A stretch of DNA of 64,000 bases from Artemia franciscana. Lineage: Eukaryota > Arthropoda > Branchiopoda > Anostraca > Artemiidae. The stretch is from assembly GCF_032884065.1 (NCBI RefSeq), contig NW_027062693.1, forward strand, positions 1,599,631 through 1,663,630, in the 5' to 3' direction. A model generated the notes under the pieces. It did not search any database. It saw only the letters and a program-made list of their open reading frames with translations, and had not been told where the DNA came from. A program made the position numbers and the translations under genes. Shown here in pieces: positions 33,870 through 45,300 of the stretch. Within the stretch, counting starts at the first letter, position 1; each line of letters starts with the position of its first letter.

Positions 33870-34850
33870 TTTCTGGTAAAATTCTAGTTAATTGACTTCT
33901 TGCTATCTTAGAAAGTGTTTAGGTTAGGAAAATAAAACTTTCAGGGATGGGTCTACAGGCTGAAGTATGTCCCGGCAAGGTATTTTAAAGTACCCACCTC
34001 CACTCCTCCCTCTAGAGGGCCCTGAAATTTGCCTACATAACAGGTCTTTACCTATTGAAATTTTGACAAAACAACATTTTACCTTAATTTTCATTTACCA
34101 GTTGTGTTAAAATTCTAGTTAATTGACTTCTTGCTATCTCAGAAAGGGTTTAGGTTAGGAAAGCAAAATGTTCAAGGATGAATCTACAGACTAGGAAGGT
34201 ATTTTGAAGCAACTACCTCCCCTCCTTCTACCTCTAGAGGGCCCCAACCTTTGATGACCTATAAAAATATGTGTGTTGTAAAATCAAAACATTGCAAAAT
34301 AGATCATCTGCTTAATTAAAGTACAACAAAAGTGTTTTCAGCTTCATAACTTTGCTCAATTCCATTTTTCGAAAACTCTACTCAAATAACAACAATTGCA
34401 TTTTCAGATCTAAGGGCAGAGAAAAAGCAACAGGGTTAAAATTCTAGTTTAGTGTCTTCTTGCCATCTTGGAAAGGGGTTAGGCTAGGAAAATGAAACTT
34501 TTGGGGATGGTTCTACAGGCTAAAGTATATCCTAGCAAGGTATTTTAAAGTACCCACCTCCATTCCTTCTCCCTTTAGAGGGCCCTGAAATTTGTCTACC
34601 TCACAGGTCTATTACCTATTGAAATTTTGACAAACCAACATTTTACCTAATTTTTCAGTTACCAGTTGCTTTTTCTCTGCCTTTAGTTCTGAAAATGCAA
34701 TTCCTATTATTTGACTAGAATTCTGAGCCATATCAATGTTTTTTTTTTCAAAATTTAGGAAATGTAATTGCATATCTTTAAAACATTGTATATTGGGATT
34801 GAGCAAAGTTGTGAATCTGAAAACAATTTTTTGTATTTAATTAAAGTAGT
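33870..34850 (+). repeat. Tandem and inverted repeat cluster, about 330-bp units
   Basis: Three units start 'aaaattctagttaattgact' or a variant near 33879, 34108 and 34437. Each has 'ggttaggaaaa', 'ggatgg', 'aaggtatttt', 'cctctagagggcc'. Units 1 and 3 also share 'cctattgaaattttgacaaa'. In addition, 34337-34436 ('gttttcagcttcataacttt...gcagagaaaaagcaac') recurs in reverse complement at about 34666-34822 ('gttgctttttctctgcc...'), so units 2 and 3 flank an inverted pair with an insertion in the right arm. No coding function is seen. Confidence 0.75.
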
Positions 34851-36419
34851 ATTTTTCCTTATCTCTTTTGTAAAATCTAGTATAAAATTAACCAAATGTG
34901 CCCTACACTCCTTATTGTTGCATATATAGCCCAACTATGTAGGTTTTTGTACAATGGCCTACTAAAGGAAAAAAAATTAACAACAAATTACTTACTTTAT
35001 AACATCTGAAATACTTTAATTTGCACTTAAGAACAAAATAAGGTCCAATTTTGGATCTGTTTTGCTCTAGTGTTTAGATGTTAGATAAAGTTCACATTAT
35101 GTTTTTATGAATCGCATTATCATTTTTGCTTTTCTTATTATTCTTACTCATAATTCATTTTTAATTAATAGGCTATTCAAAGTCCAGTAGATCTGAAATT
35201 CTTTTATTGTCAGATACAGTTCTAATTCTTTTACTACTATCACTAGCAACTCACTTCAACACCAAGCCGCTTGAGACCAAACCAACTATTCACACTTCGT
35301 TTCTTTTCAAAGCCTCCCTCTTTATAACTTGTCAAGAATTTTCAATTTTTGGTAAATATTGAGCAGTTCATATCATTAACCTGCACATAAAGTAGACATA
35401 CAACATTTTTACTATTCAGTGGTAAACATACCACTTTTATACTATTTCTTATGTTCTATCTGAATATAATAATTGCTTTACTTGCAAATTCAATTTTAAG
35501 CCTTTTTTGACCCATGAAATTGATAGTTTCTTTGTATTTTTTTTTGGTAATATAACAAGGGTTAAAATATCAGTTTCAAACACAATATTTTGTTATAAGA
35601 TCCATTTCGTCAAAGCTATATAATCTTTAAGCATTGATGTGTCACAAGTAAGATAAAAAAATCAACACAGTTCCTCTATTTTTTCATCTGCCATGTTTCT
35701 TTTGTGGGCTGATATTTTTCAATACATAGGTAAAACAGCAGCTTTTAAGAAGCCTAACAGAATAAAAAGAAAACAGGGTATTTTTTTATTGCTCATTCTT
35801 TTGATTTAGTTCAAAGCACCTTAATTACCTTAATTCGCACTTCAGGGTAAATTAGTGGCTAGAACTGTGATGCTCTATATTTGATCATGGCATTAGATCT
35901 TGTTGTTGTGTTAAAGGTCAAGCAACAAAACATCAGGACTGGAGAGTGCTGGAGAGATACAATTTAAGGCCACTCAGTAATGCTGATCACATGGTAGGTG
36001 TGGTTCAAGAACCATTCTCCAGCAATTTAGAGCTGGCACCACCACACAACAGCAACTTCAGATTGAGTGTGCAAGGTGGTTGGGAATGACAAGCCACATC
36101 ATTCTCCAAGCTTTTTCTCTATTGTCTTCCAAGAGTGTTATGGTAGTGACGGCTTGGAGGGGTTTTCCCATGGAAATCTCCATATTTTGGCCTCCCATTC
36201 CTTGTCAAGCCTTTTTTATTTTCTCAGGTGAGGTTGCAGATATTGTCTCTTGGCTTAGTTGGCTCTAATTGTTTACCAGTCATTGGCTGAATAAATTTAG
36301 TTGGACCTTTTGGTATTAATGGTGGATCTGAACAGCTTTTTTGAAAGTCCTCATGTTTGTCTTTTGTGGGGAGAGAAGTTGAACAGCTTCTGGTTGGCTT
36401 GCTAGAGGTACCTGTAGAT
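34851..36419. other. Mostly unrecognised; right part adjoins the LINE 3' end
   Basis: No gene, RNA or clear repeat could be supported in 34851-35870. From about 35930 to 36420 the base composition becomes less AT-rich and similar to the minus-strand LINE. This may be its 3' untranslated region, but I found no poly-A or short tandem tail to define the end. Confidence 0.4.
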
Positions 36420-36479
36420 GAGTATCATTTAATAAGGCTTTAGCTAAAAGACAAGTATTTTACATATATTAATACTTAT

Positions 36480-37778
36480 GGTGGCTCTCTTTTGGACACT
36501 GTCAATGAGCTGGATGTTGCTCTTGTAGAAAGGACCAGCAAGAAATGTTCCAAAATCTAGGATTGGCCTGACCAGAGCTTTATATAGTTTCAGAAAAATT
36601 GTGGAGGATTAAATGCTCATGGTTCTTTTCAGGAGTCCTAGATTTGCGTTTGCTTTCAAAACCACTTGGTCAGTGCGTTCATGGGATTTTAAACTGTCAT
36701 CCAACTGGACTCCTAGGTCTCTGCCACTGCTAAAAGTAGGAAGCAAGACTATCAATGATGTTTTGCTGTCATATTTAGTGTACTGGTAATGCAGATTTCT
36801 ATGACCAAAATGAAGTGTTATGCACTTTGAGATGTCAAATGACAGAAGCCATTTATCTGCCCATGATTGATTTTGGATAAGATTGGCTTGTAGGCTACTG
36901 TTGTCTGCAGTACCAAATAGCTTGGAGTTGTCAGCATAAAGAGTCAAGGGTTTTTTGTTTCAGCTACCAGGTCATTGATGTAGATGAGGAATAAGGTTGG
37001 TCCAAGGACAGCTCCTTGAGGGACATCACTCAGAACTTGGCAAGGTGTTGAATAGACCTTCTCTGTCTGTAGTAAAGAGACAAACCTTTGCATTCTGTCA
37101 CCAAGGAAATCCATTAGCCAGTCAGCTAGCTCTTTGTTGATGCCCACAGCTGCAAGTTTTGAGTGCAAACAACTGTGAGGGACTTTGTTGAAGCCTTTAG
37201 CAATGTTAAGCAGAATTAGGTTGACAGGAAATCCTCTGCCAAGAACCTGAGTAATTAGCTTATAATTTTTTAGTAGGTTGGTTTCAAATGACTTCCTAGG
37301 AAGAAAACCATGGTGTTTCTCTACACCAACAATGTTGTTGGAAACAAGATGCTTCAGAAGTGCATTGTTGATAACTCTCTTTAACACCTTAGCAACAGCA
37401 ATGTCAGGTTTATAGGTCTGTAGTTTTCTGCTTTAGATTTGTTCCCCTTTCTGAGTATGGGTGTAATACAAACAGTCTTCCATTGTGAGGGAACAACTCT
37501 GCTGTTGAGAGAAAACTGAAACAGATGGCACAAAGCAGGGAAACCTTGGAGGCTGTTTCCTTGAGCAATCTTGGGTGGATTCCATTGGGACTAGCTGGTT
37601 TGCTTGTATCAAGGTTTTTTAGCCTCTTTTCCACCATAGGTACTTTAATAACACCCATGCTCATGGGAGAAGGTATTTTGTATTTAGGAAGGGGTAGAGG
37701 CTCACTATCTGTTTCTACTGTGAAGATGGAAGTAAAGCGGTTGTTTAGTAAGGTTGTTAATTTCTGGCTGTCAGTCAA
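36480..37778 (-). pseudogene. LINE reverse transcriptase (CR1/L2-like), inactive
   Basis: Three successive minus-strand frames: 37778-37410, 37387-36944 and 36947-36609, continuing as 'LYKALVRPILDFGTFL' and 'IDSVQKRAT' down to about 36480. Recognisable parts are the N-terminal 'GIHPRLLKE' motif, palm motif A as 'NIAKGFNKVPHSCL' (Asp expected where Asn is), 'VLSDVPQGAVLGPTLFLIYI' (motif B), and motif C as 'LYADNSKLFG' (second Asp is Asn). The C-terminal 'GRDLGVQLDDSLKSH' and 'ANLGLLKRTM' blocks follow. Loss of catalytic Asp residues and at least two frame changes make it non-functional. Confidence 0.85.
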
Positions 37779-38460
37779 TCACTTCTCTTCCATCATTAAT
37801 AGTGAGGCGTTTAACACAGCGCCTTGCATGGTCTTTGCTGGACAATCAATTTCAAAACTTATTTGGGTTACTTTTGCACTCATTGGCAAGCCCAAGGTCG
37901 AAATTTTGGTACTGTTGTTTTGTTAAATTTTGTAGTCTGTTCTAATATTGGACATACCTTTCATAGTGACCAGGCTTGTCCCTTTTCTTCCAGTGGTGCA
38001 GTTTCTGATTTCTTTGTCTTTTAAGACAGCAATGTCTTTGGTATGGGAACCAGTATTTCTGTTTTTACTCTGAATCTTGGTGATAGCTGCCGGGAATTTC
38101 TGCACTGGTCATTGACATTGTCCTGACGTAGCTCATCCCAGTTGATGAGTCTTAGCTCCCTTTTAATTGTCTTGTTCTTTGTATAAACCTGTCTTTTGCA
38201 TTTACTTTTCACTTGGCATCTATAGGTGGTTATTTCTATGGGAAGATGGTTGCTTTTTCTGACTGGTGGGAGATAGTTTACCTTGTGAATTGTATCATTT
38301 TGTTTACAAACATCAGATCAAATACTGTGGATTGTTGGGATGGGCAAAACCAAGTGGGTTGGTCAATTAGTTGGTAGGCACGAAGGTTGTGTAAAATCTC
38401 AATGAATGGTCTGGCCTTAATGGGGCTATTGGTTGTCGAGTAGTAAGGGTACCCATCCTC
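37779..38460 (-). pseudogene. LINE endonuclease end and linker
   Basis: Minus-strand translation gives first (about 38400-38220) an endonuclease tail with 'NYLPPVRKSNHLPIEI'. Active enzymes of this family have S-D-H where S-N-H is seen. Then comes the linker with 'RLINWDELRQDNVNDQCRN' (38021-38212) leading into the reverse transcriptase. Several stops and frame changes are present. Confidence 0.65.
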
Positions 38461-39105
38461 TCAGATCAGTTCAGACAAATTAAAGTCACCTTCAATAATA
38501 AAATCGTCTGTAAAGTTTTCAATAGCTGGATGGAACATTAATGAAAGTGTTCTCAGTCTCAATTGCTGAGAGTGAAAACAGGCTTCAATAGGCACAACCA
38601 ACTCTGAGAGAGCAGTGGTGCTGGTCTTTACAGTAAAGTCAAACCATATAGATTCAGCAGGGGCTGAATTTGTCTCACTGCTCAGCCCATATACTGCATG
38701 TGTATTTTTGATCAGAGCCAAAACACTGCTTTTGCATCCTGTACAAGAAAGGTTAGGAAACACTTGGTAACCAGGCATATTAATATGATAATCTTCTAGC
38801 CTTGTTCTTGGATTCATAGGACACACTTCTGTTAATAAAACTAGGTCATAGTCCTTTTGGTACGACAGGCTCATAAGTTCCTGTAATTTGATTTTTAGTT
38901 GGTCACCATTAGATAGGAAAATAGAAAAGTCTTGACTTAAATATTGACTCCTCTTTGTACCTGGTACCAGCTGATCCTCTTCGATCAGATCAAAGGGGGT
39001 TGAATCAAACTGAGATTTTTTAGATATGTTACTAGGACTGGTGTTAGTGAAGGTCAAGGATGTATCCATTGCAGTTGGGGATAACTCGTCATCACTTGAG
39101 ATCAC
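38461..39105 (-). pseudogene. LINE endonuclease domain, N-terminal and central part
   Basis: A 214-codon open segment. 'YDLVLLTEVCPMNP' corresponds to the Glu-containing motif (I-x-x-L-x-E-x). 'GYQVFPNLSCTGCKSSVLAL' fits the usual G-Y-x-x-x-x-x-x-R-x-x-x-G-G-V strand. 'DDFIIEGDFNLSEL' is the G-D-F-N motif near residue 205. The catalytic core continues out of frame at 38460-38210. The first 50 residues are unrelated linker from the upstream region. Confidence 0.75.
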
Positions 39106-39204
39106 ACAAGAACTTTGCAGTGGTCTTGGACACTTTCACTTAGTCCTATACTATGCTCAGTGTAAGCAGACACTTTATTTTTAACACTATATACATGTCC
39201 CCCA

Positions 39205-40133
39205 TTATGCAGGTTTAGTGCTGCAAGGGCACCAACTGGGATTGGGGTGCTTCCCTATGGCTTGGTTCTTTTTTGTCACAATATGAAAGCCATGAATGGC
39301 TAGATTCATCTCCCCTGCATCAGTTCTTGCTTTAAGCTCTTCTTCAAGTGTTTTCTGGCTGGCACAGTCTTCCCTTGATGCATTGTTTCTAAATTGTATT
39401 TCACCTTTCTTCTCAAAAGATTTCTGCAGAATTTGCTTTTTCAATGCAAAGGAACTAACTGTGAATATGACTGGTGGTGGGCGGCTACCTGATGGCTGCA
39501 CCATGGATCCCTCTGTGGTGTGAGGCAGGAGTCTTTGTATATTGGTTATTGAGTCACATTTTATACCAAAATCTCTAATTTTTGTCTTTAGTTCAGCTGC
39601 AGAGAAGAAACTTTAATTTGCACAAATTGTTAAGCGTCATCAGTGCTACACCTACTTACAAGAGATGATTCAACCACATTAACTTTTTCATGGATGGTTG
39701 TTTGCTCAGTTCTCAGACTTTCCTATGAAATGGACTGGTTTATACTTTGTACTAGCGTGATTAGTACATTGTGCATATTAGGTTTGATTTCAGCAGCTGA
39801 AGCACCATGATGTGAAGCACTCTGGGGACTTGCTTTGCAAACTGGACACACCCACCTGAGACAGATTTTCTCCACTATTTTATTCACTAGGTCATATTCA
39901 GAGTCAGTTAGTTCTGGGCAAGCTGGACAAACCCAATTTGCACAGTCATCACAGTTTAGTGTTGATGAACTGTCAGCTAAGTTTGGACTGCACGTTACAT
40001 AAGGCTTTGCTGTGGATGTTTCTGTTTTGGTGGCATTGTCTTTTCTATTCACACTAGAAGTATGTTTCCATTCACTGTTACTTATTCTATGGTCCAATTT
40101 AGACACTTTCAAATTCAGTGGGTAGTGCGACAA
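39205..40133 (-). pseudogene. LINE ORF1 with PHD-like finger
   Basis: Two open pieces. 40133-39723 (136 codons) holds a Cys-rich finger: C...'LNCDDCANWVCPACPELTD' then 'RWVCPVCK'. This matches the C-x(n)-C-x2-C...W..C...W-x-C-x2-C spacing of PHD-like fingers found in ORF1 of some CR1 elements. 39504-39205 (99 codons) has 'RPPPVIFTVSSFALKKQIL' and 'KTLEEELKARTDAGE', matching the RNA-recognition-like C-terminal part of such ORF1 proteins. The piece between them is broken. ORF1 proteins bind element RNA and help reverse transcription. Confidence 0.7.
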
Positions 40134-40200
40134 AAAGCACTGTCACTTAGTCTGTGATCCAGTTTAGAGATTTTCTAATTCAGTGGGTAGCACCACAAGC
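40075..40200 (-). repeat. 65-bp direct repeat at the LINE 5' end
   Basis: 'tggtccaatttagacacttt' followed by 'caaattcagtgggtag' at about 40090-40130 recurs as 'gatccagtttagagattttc' plus 'taattcagtgggtag' at about 40150-40190. Some LINE families carry repeated 5' units of this kind that act as promoters. Here only position supports that idea. Confidence 0.5.
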
Positions 40201-41896
40201 AGAAAAGAGCAACACAGGCCAGACTAGGCTGACAACTATACTGCGACTATTCCTATAAAAAAAGAGGCCAATGCTGGTTAACAATACTTTCAGGGAAAAA
40301 TCTGATTTTTTTCCCTTTACTGTGACTATATGGGAATGTTATATTTGGTCACTCAGTCCTTGGAAATTATTAATTTATGCCTATAACTCATAAAAGTATG
40401 CATTAACATCCTCAACTGATGTCTATCAATAGTCTATCAGCAACAATAAAATCCAGAATTGTAGCATTAGTAATAATAACAATGGTGGTAACATGCACAT
40501 AATGCCTTTTAATTAGTTCAATTTTTCTGCTCAGATGCCCTCAAAGTTTCAACTTAACACTACAAGCTGTTTCTAAGATTTTGCTTCTATTCCATTTTGA
40601 GGACCTTCATGCATATAGTGTTTTAATTTAGTTGAAGCTCCCCAAAACATTTTCCAAAGGTTTCACTGTAACATAATTAGTGTCATTAGTTGCTATTATT
40701 GTGGTAGTAAACACAGTGCTTTTTGTTTAGTACAGTTTTAACATATAGGCCGGCACCCCCCCCCCCCTCTATAAAATTCATACCCCCTTAGAAATTCTTA
40801 AATTCAGGATTAAATTTCTCATTTCATACCCCTATGGTAAATTTCAAATTAGAAAAAGATTTAAAGTTAAGTCTTATAGAATCTGGAATTTAGCAGTTAT
40901 TCAATACTTTATGGGCTACTTGCCTTTAAACACAAGTCAAACAAAGAGTAGAAATGTTTCTCTTTGAATCAACCAATCAAAATCAAGTGTACTAATGATT
41001 CATATGAACCTTTAAACTCAAAGAGAAAATACTTCTTTTTTTGTCTCATGGGAGTGGAAACTGGTTGCTTCACAATTCGGAATATCAGTCGTATTGCGAC
41101 ATCTGCAGTAGAGGTCAACTACAAAGGTCGTCCCCCAAGTTCTTGTTTAGAAATCAAGTCTCGACTTATATTAGCGCGACACAGGCAGCTAGGAGTTCAG
41201 TTTTATATGAGTCATGTTCCAGTGTTCATGTGCACCCTTTCATGCTATAAATTATTAGAGTTGTTTTATCCAAGATTTTATGCTGTAAGTAAATAAAACT
41301 TATTATCTTTAATCATCTTTTGTCTATGTACTAGGGCATCAGGTACAGTTCCTCTAGTCTTCAGGTACGGTCCCAAGGGAATCTATACTATTTAGGGGAC
41401 CTTGAACATCACTGAGATGATTCTGTCTCCCAGGTTTTCTCCGGATTATCTACAGAGCCTTTTTATTCTGTTAGCAATTAAGCTCCCAAGTACCACTAGC
41501 AACAATTCCCCCATAAGCAGACTTCCCAAAAAACTCATTAATTTAACCAACCCCCCCCCCGTAACATTTTGCGCGGTCAGAAAACGAAGACAGTAAAAGG
41601 AACTGGAAATACCTAACACAATGAATGCCTACTAACATAGACAATTGTGATTATTTACAAATTATTTTTTTGATGTTTAAGTGCATTGCAATATTATTTC
41701 CATTTTTGCATTTTTTTTTTTTATTTATAGGTATACCCTATACAAAAACAGTCAAAATCTTTAAGAATCAAAATGAAACTGTAATAAAATTAAAAACCAT
41801 TAGATATTATTATATACCGCATACTTATAAAAAAGACTACAATATATATAGCCCAGGAACAAGATGAAATATTAAAAGTGCAACATAATTATTGCA
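40201..41896. other. Unrecognised; may contain the 5' LTR or leader of the Ty3/gypsy element
   Basis: A poly-C run lies at about 40755-40768 and another C run at about 41551-41560. AATAAA occurs at 41292-41297, after a less AT-rich stretch (41040-41230). This could be the R region of a long terminal repeat, but no second copy downstream of 47950 was recognised, so the LTR cannot be defined. Frames at 40964-41296 and 41041-41250 have no motif. Confidence 0.3.
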
Positions 41897-42328
41897 ACTT
41901 CGGTAGAAATTGCAAAATCTTTACCAGAATATGAAGGAGATACGGACGTTGATGAATTTAACATTCATTTGGGACAATTCGTAGAAATGACAAAAATTTA
42001 CTTAAAAGTATTAAAAAGCATGCTACTCTTAAGACTAAAAGGACAGGCGCTAACGTTTTTAAAACAAATTGAAAATACGATAGGCACAGAAGTAACCTCA
42101 ACAATTAACTGAACAGAATTATTGCAACAGGCCTTCCAGAAAAGATTTATCGACACAAGCTCATTGAATAAAGTGAAACATAGCCTAGTTACATTCGAAC
42201 AGTCCCAAAACCTTTGAGAGTACTTACATAAAATTAGAATCGCAACTGTAGCGCGATACGGTCCAAGAGAAGGGAAATTACATGAAAAATAATACTTAAT
42301 GCATTTAAACAGGGGCTAAACTTAAAAT
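41897..42328 (+). pseudogene. Ty3/gypsy Gag fragment, part 1
   Basis: Translates with 'PEYEGDTDVDEFNIHLGQF' and 'LRLKGQALTFLKQIE', the pattern of retrotransposon Gag/capsid N-terminal domains (L-P-x-F-x-G-D...F...F). TGA stops lie at 42110-42112 and 42215-42217, and there is a frame change near 42290. The frame is cut at 42317-42328, the target site of the RTE insertion. Confidence 0.65.
42317..42328 (+). repeat. Left target site duplication of the RTE LINE
   Basis: TAAACTTAAAAT, identical to 45803-45814. The Gag reading continues across the pair when the LINE is ignored, so this is a true insertion footprint. Confidence 0.9.
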
Positions 42329-45300
42329 GCCCTTCCTAAAGCCCCTGCTGATTCTAGGTGGGAGTCAAAGGTCAAGCTAAGCCAGTATATCTCCATGGCG
42401 GTGATGGTAGTTACAGGCAATGAGGCTCGATCTTCCGTCCCTGGGCAGCAGAGGAAATCCGGCAGCGCACCTCAAAGCGGTGGAAGGGTGTAAACACCAC
42501 TGAGCTCCACGCCGAGCGATTTGGTGGCCAACGCGCTCCGGGTGACCCGCAAGACTGAAGACCTTGCGGTCAACTCTATTCCCAAGAAACATTGATGGAT
42601 CTGAGACCTAGAAGAAAAGTTGTAACAACTACGGCGTCCCCGGCAAGCGACGCGGCCCCCGTATTGGCGCTGGTGTCGAGAAGTAAACTAGCCAACCATA
42701 CTACGGCGTTCCCGGCAGGCGACGCGACTTTGAATATGGCGGCGAAGTCGAAAAATCTTTTCAACGCCATAAATCTAGGAAAACCTACCACAGTCATTAA
42801 ACAGGCAAAATCCAGGATAAATGTTGGATGCTGGAATGTAAGATCCGCTAAACAAGAAGCCACACAAGCTTTTCTTGTCCATGAGATGGAGAAGTACAAC
42901 ATAGACATACTCTGCATATCCGAGACCAGAATCTCCGGTTCTGGCTCTATAGTTATAACGGCTCCAGAAACACTACATCAGTTCCACTTTTTCTATTCCG
43001 GAATAGAAGATAATTCAGGACTCCATGGAGTTGGTTTCATCATGAACCAAAGAACCAGAAACGCTCTCCTAGAATGGGAACCAGTCTCCTGTAGACTTGC
43101 TAGAATCAGACTAAAAGGAAACCCTGCAAATGTGTCCATAATTTCTACCTATGCCCCCACCCGTGACGCTACTGAAACGACCAAGGATGATTTCTACGGT
43201 GAACTGCAGCAGTTGTCTTCTTCTATAGCCGCACGTGATTACTTGATTGTTGCTGGAGACTTCAACGCAAGAGTTGGTCCATCTGACCAGACCACAAGAC
43301 AAATCCTGGGAAAATTTGGACAGGGTCACAGATGCGAGAATGGGCAGAGGTTGGTAAACTATGCCTTGATCAACCACCTTGTTATCACCAATACCATATT
43401 TCAACACAAACCTAGCCACCTCTTAACTTGGCATTCAAATGACGGTGTCACTAAGGCCCAAATTGACTTCATTCTCGTACGCCAGCGCTGGAGAAGCTCC
43501 GTGCAGGACTCTCGCTCTTACAATGGCGCGGACACAGGCTCACAGTCTGGATCTGACCACAGTCTCGTCGCAGCAAAAATTTTGCTACGTCTTGCAATTC
43601 GAAGAAAAAACAAGTCAAAGGTCGGCTTCGATATCGGTAAACTTCAAGACAAAGAAGTGCGGCAGGCCCTCAATTTGGAACTAACTAACCGGTTTGACGC
43701 CCTCAGCTCTGATGGAAACCTAACTCCCGATAAGAGATGGGAGACCTTTAAAACCGTGATGACAGAGACTGCCGATGAGATCCTAGGCCGAGCAAAAATC
43801 AAACGACAACACTGGATAACTGCTAGAACCCTGTCAATATTCGGTGAACGAAGACAAAAGATGGGAGGCCTTAAAGAAGAAACGAAGGAGTTACGCAGAC
43901 AGGTAAAACGCTCTGTTCGGCAGGACCGCCGCCAAATGTAGGAAGATGCTGCCGAGTCATTAGAGAAAGCAGCACGCTTACATGATACCCGCAAGCTTTA
44001 CCAGATCCTGAAGGAATCCGTTGGTAAGAAAGCTGCTGTCTCAGAAATAATCAAAAACAGATCAGGAAAAATCATTAGTTGTCAGAAGGAACGTTCAGCA
44101 AGATGGAAGGATCAGTTTCAGCTCCTCCTGAACCCATCCCCTTCATCTACTCATGATGCCTTCCCACCTTCCGTCTCTAAAGAGCCTTATGATATCGAGC
44201 TGGATACACCGACCAGAGCCGAAATACTAAAAGCGATCAAAACCCTAAAAAACCACAAAGCCCCAGGTGAAGACGGCCTCCCCCCGGAACTATACAAACA
44301 ATGCCCTGAGGTCACTGCTGAACAGCTCCATGGCATTCTCGACGAAGTGTGGAGGACCAACACTTTTCCAAAAGACTGGAAGACATCAGTCATCCTCCCT
44401 TTCTATATGAAAGGAGACAAAACCGAATGCAAAAATTACCGCGGAATAAGTCTCATAGACATTGCCGTCAAAATATTCGGGATCATACTCTTGAACCGCT
44501 TTAAAGGGGCAAGGGAGGAAAGAACTCGAGGAAATCAAGCCGGCTTTCGACGAGGTAGAGGGTGTACTGATAATATCTTCGCCTTTCGCCTCATTATCCA
44601 GCAGTTTGAAAGATACAACCTACCCCTGATCTTGATGTTCCTGGACTTCATTGCTGCCTTCGAGTCTGTCACTCGCCAGAAACTTTGGAAGATCCTGGAG
44701 AATGACGGAATGCCGATGAAGTTTGTTGAACTGATGAAGGCATACTATGACGCTTCAGTGAGCCGAGTTAGAATCTATGGCGAAGAAACTGAAGAATTTC
44801 TGGTTGAGTTCGGAGTAAAACAAGGATGTGTCCTCTATCCGACTCTGTTCAATTATTGCATCGATTGGGTGCTTGAAAATGCTCTATCGTCTTATCCAGG
44901 AGCGCAGGTTGGACATAATCTCTCGCTGACTGACCTCGATTATGCGGATGATGTTGGCCTCCTGTCAGACCCTGTAGAAGCCAAAAACATGCTTGACAGC
45001 GTTGTGGCCTGGGCAGATCTGATCGGCTTGAAAGTCAGCACAGAGAAAACGAAATTCATGGCTATTAACCACGACACAGGACCATTCCCACTAACTATCA
45101 ACCAAGTTCAGCTGGAAAAAGTCAACCGTTTCACATACCTAGGCTCCCAGCTTTGTACTGACGGATCTTCCGACGCTGATATCCAACAGAGAATACAGAA
45201 AGCGCAGACAGTCTTTGCCTCTCTTCGGAAACCCTTATGGAATCGCCGTGAAATCAGTGTCCAAACGAAAGTTCGAATTTACATGGCACAAGTCCGCACC

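Larger units (their letters stand above)
36420..40135 (-). mobile_element. Decayed CR1/L2-like LINE
   Basis: On the minus strand, from right to left: an ORF1-type protein with a PHD-like zinc finger (40133-39205), an apurinic-type endonuclease (39105-38210), an inter-domain segment, and a reverse transcriptase with its C-terminal signature (37778-36480). Domain order and motif style (GDFN, L-P-P-x-x-K-S-x-H, A-K-G-F-x-K-V-P-H, Y-A-D-x-S-K-L-F-G) point to the CR1/L2/Rex group. Frames are broken several times, and several catalytic Asp codons read Asn. No target duplication or clear 3' tail was found. Confidence 0.8.

Noticed and set aside
41040-41600. 5' long terminal repeat of the Ty3/gypsy element
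   Set aside because: AATAAA and base composition are suggestive, but no second copy after 47950 and no clear primer-binding site were found, so it is not annotated as an LTR.
32426-43941. Claim that TAG is a sense codon in this genome
   Set aside because: Two single-TAG transposons are weak evidence. Other decayed elements here carry TGA and TAA stops as well, and point mutation is simpler.
42576-43994. Minus-strand frames opposite the RTE polyprotein (42576-42917, 43111-43419, 43644-43994)
   Set aside because: Antisense shadows of a conserved endonuclease frame.
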